Source: Ipomoea triloba (Eukaryota > Streptophyta > Magnoliopsida > Solanales > Convolvulaceae). From it: a stretch of DNA of 64,000 nt. Shown here piece after piece: positions 1 through 11,745 of the stretch; within the stretch, counting starts at the first letter, position 1; each line of letters starts with the position of its first letter. The stretch is taken from the NCBI RefSeq assembly GCF_003576645.1, contig NC_044917.1, forward strand, positions 10,054,198 through 10,118,197. Reading direction: 5' to 3'. A model generated the notes under the pieces. That model was given only the letters and a program-made list of their open reading frames with translations. It ran no database searches and was not told where the DNA came from. Made by a program: the position numbers and the translations under genes.

Positions 1-22
1 TTTTTTTTTTTTTTTTTTTTTT

Positions 23-59
<37 letters not shown>
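1..59. repeat. Homopolymer T then A tract at window edge
   Basis: About 22 T are followed by one C and then about 36 A. This is an AT homopolymer run with no coding content. It could be a retroposon tail next to a poly-T tract, or a sequencing and assembly artefact; nothing else in the sequence decides. Confidence 0.9.
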
Positions 60-61
<2 letters not shown>

Positions 62-2250
62 TGCAAATTAAAGTAATAGTTAATGACTTAATGTTAGTAT
101 TGTAGGGTTGACTATCTATTGACAAAACAAATTCTATATATTTATTAGTTTTAGTTTCCTTGTTGGAATAGAAAAATGGAAAATTATAACATAAACCCAT
201 ATCCATATACATAAAAGTAATATGATAGATTCATAAAAAATTCCATTCATAAATAATATTGTACTTTCATAAAAATGATATTAATTGATCAATCATTACT
301 TAATATATTATTTTTCATTTCTTTGTGCAAATAAAATTAACCTCCAAAAAAAATCTCGTTGAGATCTTTTAAATAACACATATATTCATAGTTTTACAAT
401 ATATCATTTCAATAATTATATGATAACTTACAATAGTGATTTTTTGAACCTATAGTACTGACTTTATGAACTTGTAATAGTAGTTTAATGAACCTATAGT
501 AGTGACTTTATAAAGTTGCAATGGTAACTTTATGAATATGCAATAGTGCAATAGTAATTTTATGAACTTAGAGTTGTAATTTTATAAACCTATAATTATT
601 ACTTTATGAACTTACAATTTTGTAGTGATTTATGGACCTACTGTAGTGACATTAAATATACTTATAGATTTATATATAAAAAAATATCGATGTCATTTAA
701 AAGATCTCAATTAAGTTTTTTTAATGAAATTTTTATACATTAACTAGTATTTTCACCCGTGCGATGCATAGAATTGATTTGTTATAATATATTAAAAATA
801 TTTGGCCCGTGCAATATCTTGAGGCACACTTATATTTTGATATTCAGTAAGTATAACTATATTAGTGAAAAATTTACTTGGGAGTAATGGAATAAGCTGT
901 TTGTTGGTTGGCCGTAGAGCATTGATATTCTCTGGACAAATAACAACGCAGCAACCAAAACCTTAAAGAGCTTTTCCTTGTCCTGTGGGATAGGTCGGGG
1001 GTAGAGACAAAAACAGACTCCATTCCTAAACAATAAAGATAAATGCGAGAAATAGTATAAAAGAATAGAAAAGAGTATTTATACTTTATAGTGCAATTTT
1101 AATAGTCAAATAACAGCCTGTATTTTATTCAAAATTATGAATTGCCGATTTTTTGCCCCATTTTTGTACGAATAAGAATTTTATTACCATATTTTACAAT
1201 ATTACACAAACCTTAATTGTTTTTATTAATAGTATAGATTACGTTGAAGAGAAATATATACACTGTATTATTACGATTAGTAATTTTAATCTAGAATTGT
1301 ATTACGAATAGAAAAGTAGGGAAGAATATATATTTTATTAGTAATTGTATTACCATATTTTTTAATGTACAATTGTAGTACGAATAGTAATTGTATTACA
1401 AAATATCTTACAATATTACGCAAATCTTAATTGAGGATTTTGTTTTTATGGTCAAAATTCCGCTCCTTTTGTATTTAAAATTTAAAAAAAAATGATTTCT
1501 TTATATGAAATTCTTTTGTTTTATTTATTTGAAATTCTTTTACCCTTTTGCATTCTTGAATAATTTTTAGCCCAATGAATAATGTATAATAGACTGTTGC
1601 AAAGAATATTATATTCCATAGTTTAGAATTGTTGAATGGAAAAATAATGGGATCTAGTTGGAAGATCAGACATTCCGACTTCATTCTGTAAATTTGCTTT
1701 AAAATATTTAAATCTTTAGCCCAATGACGATTAATATCATTCAAGAATTTCGGAGGTTGTTTGATGGAATTGGATTTTATAAGATTATACATTTGAATTT
1801 AAAGATATTATTATAGTTGAGTTTAAATACATGATAATATTATGGTTGAGTTTCAAGTGTTTATGTTGATATATGACTGATGAACTCTATCTTGAAAAGA
1901 GTATTTACCTTACTTGCTATATGTATTGCGCATATTGATTACCTTTGGTAATTACAGACTACCTTTGTTGATATATGATTATTGAAAACCTATTTTGGAT
2001 CATCAATATCAGAAGAAAGATTATTGAATGTCTTGCAATACTAATAATCTAATATTGACGTGGTTATTGATGACTTTGCATATCGAAAAACACATAGAAA
2101 TTGTATTTCATGATTATTTTTGTATTTGTAAAATTGTTGAAAGTTTATGAATTTTAATCAAGTTATTTGACATTAGTGTTTTTGTATTAATGTATTGAAT
2201 TTAAATTTTTATTATGAAAATATACATTAACTTCATATTATCGTATACGG
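60..2250. other. AT-rich intergenic stretch, no gene seen
   Basis: No open frame here looks like a protein. It contains the TIR element at 341-735 and, just after it, a CCCGTGCGATGCAT motif (about 757-770) of the kind often seen at plant repeat boundaries. A block reading TTGTATTACCATATTTT with a nearby CAAACCTTAATTG is present twice, around 1180-1220 and 1340-1435, which suggests an old local duplication. Nothing else is recognisable. Confidence 0.6.
341..735. mobile_element. Small TIR element with repetitive interior
   Basis: The left arm (about 341-375) contains GAGATCTTTTAAAT and the right arm (about 695-735) contains its inverse, ATTTAAAAGATCTC. The interior is built of about eight degenerate repeats of GAACCTATAGTAGTGACTTT with variants. 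It has no coding capacity, so it looks like a MITE-type non-autonomous DNA element. Target duplications were not found. Confidence 0.55.
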
Positions 2251-2479
2251 TATATTGTCATTTCTTTTTCACTGTGTCCTTTGGCCTATAAAATAATAGG
2301 ATCAGTCTTGGGAGAACTTGTACCCTCAATTTACATACTTGCACTTAGTTAGGGTTTCAATGAATATAATGAGGGTATAGTATCTTATTTGTCCTATGCA
2401 AACACTCGAGCAGGATAAGTGTTTAACTTGCCTTAAGAAAATCTGTAACAAGATTTAATCAAGCAAGTGCGTGTAAAAA

Positions 2480-3709
2480 TTAAGTTCAATGAAGAGTATA
2501 GAGATAAGAGTAGAGAGACTGAGTCAGAGATTTTTATAGTGGTTTAGGTAAACCTTACTCCACTCTTCTCCTTAACACATAAGGTTTAACTAGTCAACTC
2601 AATACAAGTGAAAAGATAGCCTTTCGCGATAGTTACGTTGCAAACCAAGCCAACTAGGTTACTTGCTAAACTCCTTTGAGTGGGTTTCGTCACAGAGTTG
2701 CGAGTTATTCATTGCTAGACTTCATCTTTAAGGGTCGTCTACCAAATCGCCTTGAGAGAATCTCACCAAATCCTTAAGATAAGGTATCCTAGCCTTGAAG
2801 ACAAATTTGACATATCTAGGTTGATTCGTGAAGCATTAAAGCACTTAGAATGGCTTGTGTACTCGATTGAGAATTTTGATTGCCTGTATGAGAATTCGTA
2901 GCTTCTATTACTTCTTTAGCACTTTCTATTTTTATAAAGCTAAGGGGCCTAGAAATTTAAACATTTGAAAACATTCCTATTGGTGCTTTCTAAGATGGTA
3001 GGTGTTCAAAAGCTATCATTTCCTCACTTTTTCACAACATGCCATTAGCTATTAGGTAAAACCTATTTCCTTTTAATTGAAAGGGATGTCTTTGACTGGT
3101 GCAAGTCCAAAAAGCATGTTTGTTTCTTATCAGAAGATAACTTGTTGTCAGGAGTCCTTAGAAAAAGTGTCCAACAGCTCTTTTCAGAAAATGACAAAGA
3201 ACAATCCTTGTACTAACTCTGTCGAAAGTACGTCTGCCAGTAGACCTAGTATCTACTACATAAAATGTTTGCCAAGATTATTTAGAGCTTCTGTTGATTC
3301 AAGTTATAATCAAATGATAAGACATCTACCAAAAGGCCTTGACGTATAATTAAGTGGTTTGTTGTTAACTTGAACTCTAAAAGAGTTGAGATCGTCCGAT
3401 TGGGTCTACAATAGAGGTTTATTGCTAGGGTATACTAATCATGGGAATAAGATCTATTAGAATCCTAATGTATGATATCTACTAGATAAGGTATATTGAT
3501 TGTGAACGTAGTCAACTATAAGGCTCCTATACAAGTTTGTTAGTGTTGGCATTCCAAGTATAAGATACCTACCAACAACTAAGTCCTAATTTTGGTTTAG
3601 ATAAAGATTAACCCAAGAGGGTTATTACAAAACAAATTTTGAGAAGTTTAAGTCCTTAAAATTACATCAATTACCATAATCAAAATTTATACAACGATAA
3701 TTCTTAACA
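2480..3709. mobile_element. LTR-like block A (diverged retroelement relic)
   Basis: This block shares a landmark with block B at 4240-5321: GATTTTTATAGTGGTT, followed by TACTC..CTCTTCTCCTTAA. Both then have a GCCTTTCG stretch and both end in a similar ATCAAAAT...TAACA. The order of landmarks is the same, so the two are diverged copies of one element of about 1.1-1.2 kb, most like solo LTRs. A T-rich tract followed by AATGATGTCAAAA lies just beyond the end, resembling the LTR-adjacent tract of some plant Copia elements. The 90-codon frame at 3077-3349 lies inside the repeat and is not treated as a gene. Confidence 0.45.
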
Positions 3710-4239
3710 ATTTCCTTCTTTCTTTTTTTTTAATGATGTCAAAACAATACAATGGTAAATCCTTTTGAAAGAAATACTCAGAACTTACACACACACACCC
3801 ATAAGCTTTCATTTTATTAACGAATGAGCCAATACAAGTTGTGGCATAAAAGCCCAAAAACTTTTACAAAGTACGAGAACCAAATTAAAATTGCAAGATA
3901 TAATACAAGAAATAATCTAAGACTTGAGCCTTGTTGCCTTATATCACTAGATGTTCATTTATACTCATTAAGTGTCAGTAAGAAACTCTTCTAGCTAGTG
4001 TTATTAAGGTCATGACTTTTTGGCTGATAGCATCTATGATTTGCAAGCTGATAAGTATTAATTCTTAGTACTTTTATGTGCATAATTGATATCAAACTCA
4101 TATGATTTCATGTTAATTGGAAGCTAAGTATGTGCTTATTTGATTCATTTGTGTCATTTAGGTGATTTGGAGGCATTGATTGTAACATCATGTAAATTGG
4201 AGTTCAATTGGAGTTCAATTCAAGAAAAACCACAATAGT

Positions 4240-5321
4240 CAAGGGCTAAATTGTGTATTACCTCTAAATAAAATAGAGAGAGGGAGAGAGAGAGAGAGAT
4301 AGATTTTTATAGTGGTTCAGAAAACTTTCATACTCTACTATTCTCCTTAAACCCCACGGAAGATTTCACTATGTATTTGTGTACAAGACCGAATACAAAG
4401 GGAACTGAAGCCTTTCGTATGCATCGCTACTTGCTTCTTTCGATGACAACCTTTGAAATAGGTCACGAACTCCTTGTCGACTTGTTCTTCACTACCTGAT
4501 CGAACTCTAACCATGGATCAATCATGAAGTCGCATTGCTAGGTTGATAAGCCAATTTCCTTCAACTTAGAAAGATGGATGTTTTGAGTGTTGGACTTTGA
4601 GAATTCGGATTATTCTTCTTTAGCTTAGAATGCTTAATAAAGCTTTTTATACTTTTCTCTCTCAATTCTTTCAGCAATTTGATCACAATGATTCCAAGAA
4701 GCTCTTTCTTCTAAGCAAGAGGTCCTCCTTATATAGATAGGAAGGAATGAGCACCAACTTTAAATTTGAATTTTCCCGTTGTCACTCAGTAAGTGGTAGC
4801 CATCCAAAAGTTACCACAATCCCAATCCGCTACCAAAGTCTTGCTTTGTACGTCATGAACCATAGGGTAAAGACTGTTTCCCTATCAGTGTATAAGCATG
4901 TACACTTTGGTTAAAAAAGACTCCTTTTGCTTATCACCAATTTTTCTTGAGTGTAGACTTGTAGGTATGAGACAAGTTGCTTTGTGTTTAATAACTTTTT
5001 TTTTATCCTTCCGAGGTTGGTCATTCCTTTTATCTTGAAAGGGCATCAATTTTAACTCCAATGCTTGTGGTGATTGTAATGCTTCAAGTCTTTTTCTTAA
5101 AGTCCTTTACTTGATCAGGAAGTGTCTTCTTCTGGATTTACATCTTCCGACTGGTTCCTTTCGATGGGTCTTCTTCTGAAGCACTTCCTTCCGATTAGAC
5201 ACCTTCTGATTGCTTCCTTCCGGTAAGAATAAACGATTTACAAAGATAGTTTGAAGGGTCTACAAGGACTATACACTTTAATAACATCATCATCAAAATC
5301 TGCAAACAATTATTCCTAACA
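4240..5321. mobile_element. LTR-like block B (related to block A)
   Basis: Same orientation and landmark order as the 2480-3709 block, at low identity. A (GA)n tract (about 4266-4300) precedes the shared TTTTTATAGTGGTTCAG. The 3' half has repeated CTTCCGA / CTTCCTTCCG motifs (5140-5225). The shared end motif TTCCTAACA is at about 5313-5321. No protein is encoded. It is assigned to an LTR retroelement by structure only. Confidence 0.45.
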
Positions 5322-6600
5322 AAAACTCCTTTTGTCCATAAAGTCTTGTTGTCTGGATGATGTCAGCAATTACTTCAACTATAAACTCTTGTTGTTGAGT
5401 AGTGTTACTGCTTAGTAGGCTTATACTGCTACTAACCCTTGTTGTCCAATGACTTTACTATGGCGCAACACAAAAAGCTTGACGTGATAATTAAATTCCT
5501 TTAACTTCAATACTTAATGATTTATGCATCAACTAAAATATAAAATTATAAATTATAAAATTTAAAGTTTGGAAGTCTCAAATCTATTCCTATATTACAA
5601 TTTCTCATAAAATATAATTACATTTATTCCTAATAATTGCTTTTACGAAATAGTTTCTTTGCTAGATAATCTTTTCGCGTGATTTGAGACCTTAATATAT
5701 TTGTTGTTTTGACTTTTGATTTTGTGCTAAATGATAAACTAACTTGATAGTCTACCTTTTGGCTTTAAAATCTAGAAAATAAATAATAAGGTGATTTGGG
5801 TGTTCTAATTAATTTCCTAATGAGTTTATATTGCATTATCAAAATCTATTTTACAATTATTTATAGCAAAATCTACAACTCAATTATATTATTAAAACTT
5901 TAATCTACATTAGTGAATTCCTATGTAATGTAATAGCACATCTGTTGCCATTCCAAATAGATGGTTCTAGAATTTTCAACAAAATACTAAAATATATACT
6001 ACTTTCACATTTAATATCAGCAAAATTGGGAATATGTCACTCAGTGACTCGGTTAATAATGCATTAAATATATTCTGTTAAATCCATGAGTTTGGTTAGA
6101 GGCAACAATATTTTTTGATATATTAAGGTGATAGTTGCGGGAACCAAGGATCTGAGTCATTCTTGCGCCCAAGATTTAATGATCTTATGATTGATTGGTA
6201 TATGGTCAAAAAGCATCAAAACTCTAAAATCATTAGATATAATAATGTTGAATATTCAACTTAATCATGCCAACATCTTCTATATTTTACCATCCACAAT
6301 GATACAATTATGCGGCATTAGTGCACAGTCAAACTAATTAACAAACCAAATTTCTGGCAACATATATACTACAGAAGATTACTAAAAGAAGAACAAGATT
6401 TCTCGGACATAGAAATTTCCAATTTAGCATTATTGCCATCTGCCTAACAAACTGAGACAAATAAAATAAAATGTATAGCAACATATGCAACTGAAGAAGT
6501 AAATTCATAATAGAATGATTCATTCTATGAGAGCATGAAATTATATGATGTCCATTCAAGGTTTTTAGCTTTTCTTTTCCTGGCATTTTCCCATTTTTTA
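5322..6600. other. Intergenic, no gene or repeat assigned
   Basis: AT-rich sequence. The open frame at 6338-6586 on the minus strand has no recognisable domain and an unremarkable composition. I see no gene, RNA or clear repeat here. Confidence 0.6.
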
Positions 6601-6602
6601 GA

Positions 6603-6945
6603 CGTACGTGAGACTATCTCACGGATCATTGTCCGTGAGACCAGTCGGGTTAAAATGAAAATATAACACTTATATACTAAAACAAATGCAATACTTATAG
6701 TGAAAAATGTAATAATATTAATAAGGAATTAGGTGTTTGTTACTTATAAGAGAAAGTGTAATACTTTTGAGGAATAATGTAATACTTTTACATTTTGATT
6801 TAAAAGTATTACAATTTTCCTTATAAATAACAAATACTTTATTCCTAATTAATATTATATTGTTCAGTATAAGTATTACATTTCCATCCTAACACAACCC
6901 GTCTCACGGATAAAGACCTATGAGATGGTCTCACAAGAGAGTCAC
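6603..6945. mobile_element. MITE with GTGAGAC..TCTCAC termini (family 1, copy 1)
   Basis: The left end has GTGAGACTATCTCACGGATC and the right end has the inverse, with TGAGATGGTCTCACAAGAGA. Just inside are CCGTGAGACCAGTCGGGT on the left and CCCGTCTCACGGAT on the right. The interior is AT-rich and partly self-complementary around an AAGTATTACA motif. Related copies lie at 47418-47580 (in the MYB intron 2) and, as a fragment, at 18775-18870. Confidence 0.7.
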
Positions 6946-7273
6946 TTATAAATGTGATATGTTACAAAATACAGAATAGCAAAATTGCATCTATAACTTA
7001 CATATATAACCCAAAGACGTTATGGTTGAGTGGCATTAACTTATATGATATTAGACTAGAATGTTATTATGTTGTTATGAATAATTTTTTGGGTTAATGT
7101 TTAATTTAGTTGTTTGACTCAAGCCAAACAGGTAAATTGAGTGTTTAGTGTATAGCTTTTCTTCTTAGAACTAGCTTGTATCCTTGGTGTTTTGAATATT
7201 GTAAATGCTACTTTGAGTTGCATTTTCAATAAACATTAAAAAAAAAAAGAAAAAAAAAAGGAGTGTCATAATT
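6946..7273. other. Intergenic, no gene seen
   Basis: AT-rich sequence ending in an A-rich tract (about 7238-7260). A short GGTTGAGTGGC motif near 7024 resembles a tRNA A-box, but no B-box or tail follows, so no SINE is called. Confidence 0.5.
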
Positions 7274-7590
7274 GGCCCTGTTTGGTAACATAGTTAATTA
7301 GCTTATTTGACAACTATTAGCGGTTTGACTTGGTTAAACAACTAATATGAGTGTTTGATTAATTAACTTTTTTGTAATAGTTTATTGCTCCTACAAGCTA
7401 AAATTCAAAAAACTACTCAAAGCAGTTTTTTTCAATCAACTTTTTGAGAAAGTTATTTTGCATGCAATCAATTATAAGCTAACAACTAATTTATCAAACA
7501 TCTTTCTACAATCAGCTAATACTATCAACTAGTCAAACTCACTAACACAATCAGCTAACACTCCTAACAGTTATTTACCAAACACCCTCA
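7274..7590. mobile_element. hAT-type MITE, GGCCCTGTTTGGTAA ends (family 2, copy 1)
   Basis: It starts GGCCCTGTTTGGTAA and ends TTACCAAACACCCTC, an imperfect inverted repeat typical of widespread plant non-autonomous hAT elements. The interior has AAAACTACTCAAAGCAG and AATCAGCTAA motifs shared with the copy at 16903-17170. Partial relatives are at 18620-18760 and 31905-32025. No transposase is encoded. An 8-bp duplication is not evident. Confidence 0.7.
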
Positions 7591-8274
7591 ATATACTTTT
7601 AAAAATTAATTGATTGTTGAGTATGTTTTCACACTTTACACAAGGGGAGAGCTCTTCCCTATTATATTTATAGAAGTGGAGAGATCTCCCTATTTGGTTG
7701 TTGGTCAATGTCATCGGCTAGCAACAAAAGGCCCAAATTTTGTTCTCTTGTTACAATTTCGTTATTTGATTATTATTTGCTTGTTATTATAAAGAATATT
7801 TATCATTTGATATTATTTAATAAATATAATTATTTTAAATTAATGAATTATTGTTATTGTTTTTATAAAACATAAGTATGTTCTTATAAGATTTTTATCC
7901 CTTAATAGTGAACAACTAATTTTATCAAATACCTTTTTACAAAATATTATTAATTAATACAAACCCTTTTATTCTATCTAGTAATTAATAATAACTAATA
8001 ACCCCTAATTGTCACACAAGACCATAGATTTAATATATGCTTAACCACTCAAACATAGCTAAAGAAAATCTAAACCTTACGTTGCTGTTACACTATTCAT
8101 AAGATCTGTGGGTTTGATATCTGAAGAAAAGTACACAGTGCATCTTTAAATTATGGATTATTAGCTATTATTATATATATATGTATACTCCATCTTTCAG
8201 CTCAAAATTCAAATTAATCACATATCTTTCTTGATGAGGCAGCAAGATTTGGAAGAATTGGATATAGTATTTTA
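7591..8274. other. Intergenic, no gene seen
   Basis: A 60-codon frame at 7610-7792 has no recognisable domain. The remainder is low-complexity AT-rich DNA. Nothing else is supported. Confidence 0.5.
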
Positions 8275-8520
8275 TATATTATATACTCAACACGCCCACT
8301 CATGTGTGAGGGTGATTGTTTTTTTATGCGCTCCAAGCAACAACATAACACGTGGACTATAGCTTCTATTTTTATTGAATGACGTGGATATTCAAACTCA
8401 TGACCTTTGACATGTGGTTGATTCTGATACCAAATTGAAATATGCGTTCAATCTCAACTAAAAGTACGTGTAAGTTAATAGCTGGATTGCACATTAATGT
8501 TTTATATATTATCTACTCAA
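8275..8520. repeat. Dispersed repeat, copy 1 (second copy at 11560-11700)
   Basis: The 3' part, from TCTGATACCAAATTG through AGTTAATAGCTGGATTGCAC, matches 11616-11700 (TCTGATACTAATTCA, then GCTGATAGTTAGACTGCA) in the same order, and both run into TTTATATATT. It is non-coding. The second copy abuts the predicted splice acceptor of the LOB leader intron. Confidence 0.55.
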
Positions 8521-9105
8521 CAAATGCACCAATAATCAAGCACATAAGCTCAAACCATATTCTCAAAAAGGACATAGGACAATAGACAGGCAGAAGAAAA
8601 ATGAGTTGGCCACTGTAAACTAACACAGTTTATTTGACCAAAAGAATAAAATTACACACTAGGCACTTGGCCTCCGTTTACTCGGCTATAATTGTTACAT
8701 GTGAGGATACAACGAACAAACAAAAGGGAATTCATCTTTTATGCAATTTCATTTTGTGAAAAGGAATATATATGTTTTGATTCCTTCCTTCCTTCAAAAA
8801 TCACTATTTTCCCCCTTTAGTTAAAAATAAAATAAAATAAAAAAATACTCCGTAAGTGTTTAAATAAAATGTTGATTCCGACAAATCACAATTTTATAAA
8901 ATGAACATAACAAATTAATTACTTCCTCCATGCATCTCATTTTAGTTGTTTCATTTAATTACTATGTTGTTTAGGTAATTTTGACCGGAATAGACTTTTC
9001 AAGCTTCCGCATAACAAATCTCTCCCCAGCCTCAATTGCACAACACGTTTTAAATGGAATTTGAACTTGTTAACAAGATGCTGGACTTGACCCACAAAGT
9101 CCAAT
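8521..9105. other. Intergenic, no gene seen
   Basis: AT-rich sequence with short A-rich runs near 8820-8850. No coding frame, RNA gene or clear repeat was recognised. Confidence 0.5.
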
Positions 9106-9335
9106 CATTATACCATGAACCATGGACCACATTGTAAGGTGAATCACGGACAAAATATACATTTTAATATAATAAATGTTTATTTTTAAAAGTATATTAT
9201 TTGAGTACTGAAGGTTCACTATTTAGTACTACCAAATAATGAACCTTCAGTACACAAATGATCTACATTCAGTATGTTAAAAATGAACATTTTCATGGTC
9301 CACATTGCAATGTAGACCATGGTTTATAGTATAAT
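9106..9335. mobile_element. Palindromic MITE with CCATGGACCACATTG ends
   Basis: The left end has ATTATACCATGAACC then ATGGACCACATTGTAAGG. The right end is the inverse: CATGGTCCACATTGCAATG, then GGTTTATAGTATAAT. The centre (about 9217-9255) is an inverted repeat of GTACTGAAGGTTCA around TTTAGTACTACC, so the whole 230 bp can fold on itself. Related terminal motifs occur near 57495 and 28956. Confidence 0.7.
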
Positions 9336-10011
9336 TTACCCACCAAGCCGATGCCCAACAATTTCCCCTCACAGCCAAGCCTCAACTTTGCTACTAATTG
9401 CCAAATAAAATGTGTACTATTGTACTGAAAGTTATAGTTAATAGCGTAAGTGTAACTTTATTTCTTTATACTTAGCAGTCAATATATATTTCGAGAGACA
9501 AGCTGAAGTAGCCACCACCTAACATAAAATATAAATTAGATGATATTAAGAAACTACTTCATAAGTACTACTTGTTTAAAAAATCACAACTAAAACATTA
9601 AAAAGAATATATATGTTGGAAAGTAATGGTTGAAATTAGATTGTGTTAATGTTTGAGATAGAAGCACTATTACACTACTTTTTTTTTATGAGAAAGTAAA
9701 ATTTACAATGACATGATTCTTGATTGGTAAATGGAGTTTTTGCATTCTCCCAAGATGCATGAGAAATAGGCAATGGGGGGAATAGAGAGGGTAGAAGGCA
9801 AAATGGGAGACATCCCCACAGGCAGCCAGGATATTATTATTAGATGCAAGGTCATAGTCATCTTTTTCTTAGTGTACCTTCCATTTATTACTAGCATTTG
9901 TCTTTTGCCTTCATTCCTTCTCCATCACTAAATGCCCTTTGCCTCCTTTTCCCTTCTCACCTTTTCTTTACACTTACATATACATACATACATATATATG
10001 TAGTGTGTGTC
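9336..10011. other. Upstream region of the LOB gene
   Basis: No gene is seen. A pyrimidine-rich stretch (about 9900-9965) and a run of TACATA repeats (9970-9998) lead into the TATA-like sequence of the LOB promoter. Possible cis elements cannot be assigned from one sequence. Confidence 0.5.
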
Positions 10012-10025
10012 TGTATATATATATG
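10012..10025 (+). promoter_or_regulatory. LOB: Candidate TATA box of the LOB gene
   Basis: TGTATATATATATGC lies about 35 bp before a sequence that changes to the CT-rich composition of a plant 5' leader (TCTTCTCC, then repeated TCATC and TTC triplets at 10060-10110). Transcription probably starts near 10045-10060. The call is inferred from position and composition. Confidence 0.45.
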
Positions 10026-11039
10026 CACTGAATTTTCAGGAGCCACATGAGCCTCTTATTCCTCTCTTCTCCTTCATCTTCATCATCATCTTCTTCTTCT
10101 TCTTCTTCAATTAGGGTTTCCTTCCCCTTTGAAGTGGCAATAAAACTCTGAAGAACCTCATAACCTTCACTTCACCACAACTCACTTCAAGCTTCAAAGT
10201 AGCAAGCAAAATCAAAGTTCTGCAAATTAAAAGAATTAAAAGGTATTTCCCTCTATGCTTTTTTGTTTTGTTTTTCTCTTCTTCCCACACTGGGGTTTCC
10301 TTGGGATAAGTAAAGGCTACAGAGATACTACTATATGCTTTATGTTGCAGTTCAATTATATATGATCTAGGGTTTTTCTGTTCCTGGATTGGGATTCAAG
10401 CTAAGGTGAGAAAAGCTATGAAAAAATAAAAGCTAAAATTTCTCAAAAAATTTGTTTGGCTATGTCAGATCTCACATTTAACAGTTTAAACCAGACACTT
10501 CACTCCTTCCTGTACATTGGACTCTGCAAAATCAACAGTACAAACATAGTTTTTTCATTTTTCTGGTTTTATTTCTAATCTTTCTTTCGGTTTGCATGAG
10601 ACTAAAGGACAAGGATTTGAAGAAAGCATGCAGAGCTTCATCTCTCTCAGCTTTAAAAGTATAGTAGAAGAGTTAAGATTTTTTTTTTCTCTAGAAAAAA
10701 AGAGGAAAATCAGCTAGCAAAAGGTTTAAAAATATATAATCTTGAAGAAATTTTTATGTTTTTCAGGCTTGTCTTCTTAAAGAATTTTACTTTATTTATG
10801 TGTATATATGTTCATGTAGAGTGAAAGGCCTTAAGGGTTAATTAAAGAACAACATAATTGAGATTTAGGTCACTTCAACATTGTGTCCAGCTGAGAAATT
10901 TATGTGGCAGAATAAACACTCACAATTTACTGCTCATATAAATTTTTTTGGTCTCGATAACCCAAAATAAGGATAAATACAAGGGCATAATTTAAAAAAA
11001 AAAAGTAATGAAGAGGATTTCATTTCTGTTATATATATT

Positions 11040-11190
11040 ATATAAATTTTTTTTGAATACTACTGACATTGTTACAATGTAATACAGTCCCTTACTAGGG
11101 CTAGGGCTAAGAATCAAACTCATGACCTTCAATTTGACAGAGTTACTTTTTGTGCTAATAAATTACAAGGTCATTTTTGTTATATATATA
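11040..11190 (-). mobile_element. SINE-like relic in the LOB leader intron
   Basis: Read on the minus strand, it has a tRNA-like layout: an A-box-like stretch near ATTTATTAGCAC and a B-box-like GAGTTTGATTCTTAG about 45 bp later. Low-complexity sequence surrounds it. No target duplication was found, so it is an old or truncated copy at best. Confidence 0.35.
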
Positions 11191-11559
11191 ATTACCATAC
11201 TTGGAAAAGACTATGGTCTTACTTGAAAAAGCACCTTGAGCTACAAGGAAAGCTGCACACTACTTACTTCATTATATTACACAAAATAGATATAACATTT
11301 ATCACTTAAAACCACCAGATAGTGTAATTTGTGAAACATTCCAAGAAAACTAATGTATCAAAGCTGTAGAAGATACCAATAATGGCAACAAAATTGTGGA
11401 TGATGAACACATCATAATTGTGTGATGAATATTTTCACAATTATATTCAATCCCACAATTGTAATAATGAGCTGTGGATACAGGAGCTTACCTTGCACTC
11501 TTGCAGAATAAAGGAATGATCTGAGTACAATGAAGAAATACACACACATATAAGTATAT

Positions 11560-11700
11560 GTGGACGAATTGAAACATGTGTTCCATTTAAACTAAAAGTT
11601 CTTGCATGTGACTGCTCTGATACTAATTCAAATTAAAGTATGTGTTTGATTTTAACTTAAAGTCTAAGCTGATAGTTAGACTGCATATTTATATTTATAT
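11560..11700. repeat. Dispersed repeat, copy 2, next to the LOB acceptor
   Basis: It matches the 3' part of 8275-8520 in the order TCTGATAC..., AACTTAAAGT, GCTGATAGTTAGACTGCA, TTTATATATT. Its end lies about 25 bp before the predicted AG acceptor, so the acceptor may have come under the influence of repeat-derived sequence. Confidence 0.5.
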
Positions 11701-11745
11701 ATTTATGCATGTATAATGGTGCAGTTTGAAGAGAGAGAAATTGAA

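Larger units (their letters stand above)
10243..11724 (+). other. LOB: Predicted intron in the LOB 5' leader
   Basis: A donor, AAAAG|GTATTTCC, falls at 10242/10243 after a CT- and A-rich leader without a long reading frame. An acceptor, AATGGTGCAG|TTTGAAGAG, falls at 11724/11725, 21 bp before the start codon. An intron of about 1.48 kb in the untranslated leader fits what I recall for LOB-type genes. The intron carries a SINE-like relic (11040-11190) and a dispersed repeat (11560-11700). The splice sites are predicted, not observed. Confidence 0.55.

Noticed and set aside
1..59. Poly-T/poly-A as a genuine foldback or tail
   Set aside because: Homopolymers at a window edge cannot be told from an assembly artefact without more sequence.
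3077..3349. 90-codon serine-rich frame
   Set aside because: It lies inside the LTR-like block A and has no domain; the block's relative B does not keep it open.
11716..11745. Upstream in-frame ATG of the LOB gene (10 more residues)
   Set aside because: It lies before the predicted splice acceptor, and the added residues are unlike any LOB N-terminus; MASSSS at 11746 is canonical.
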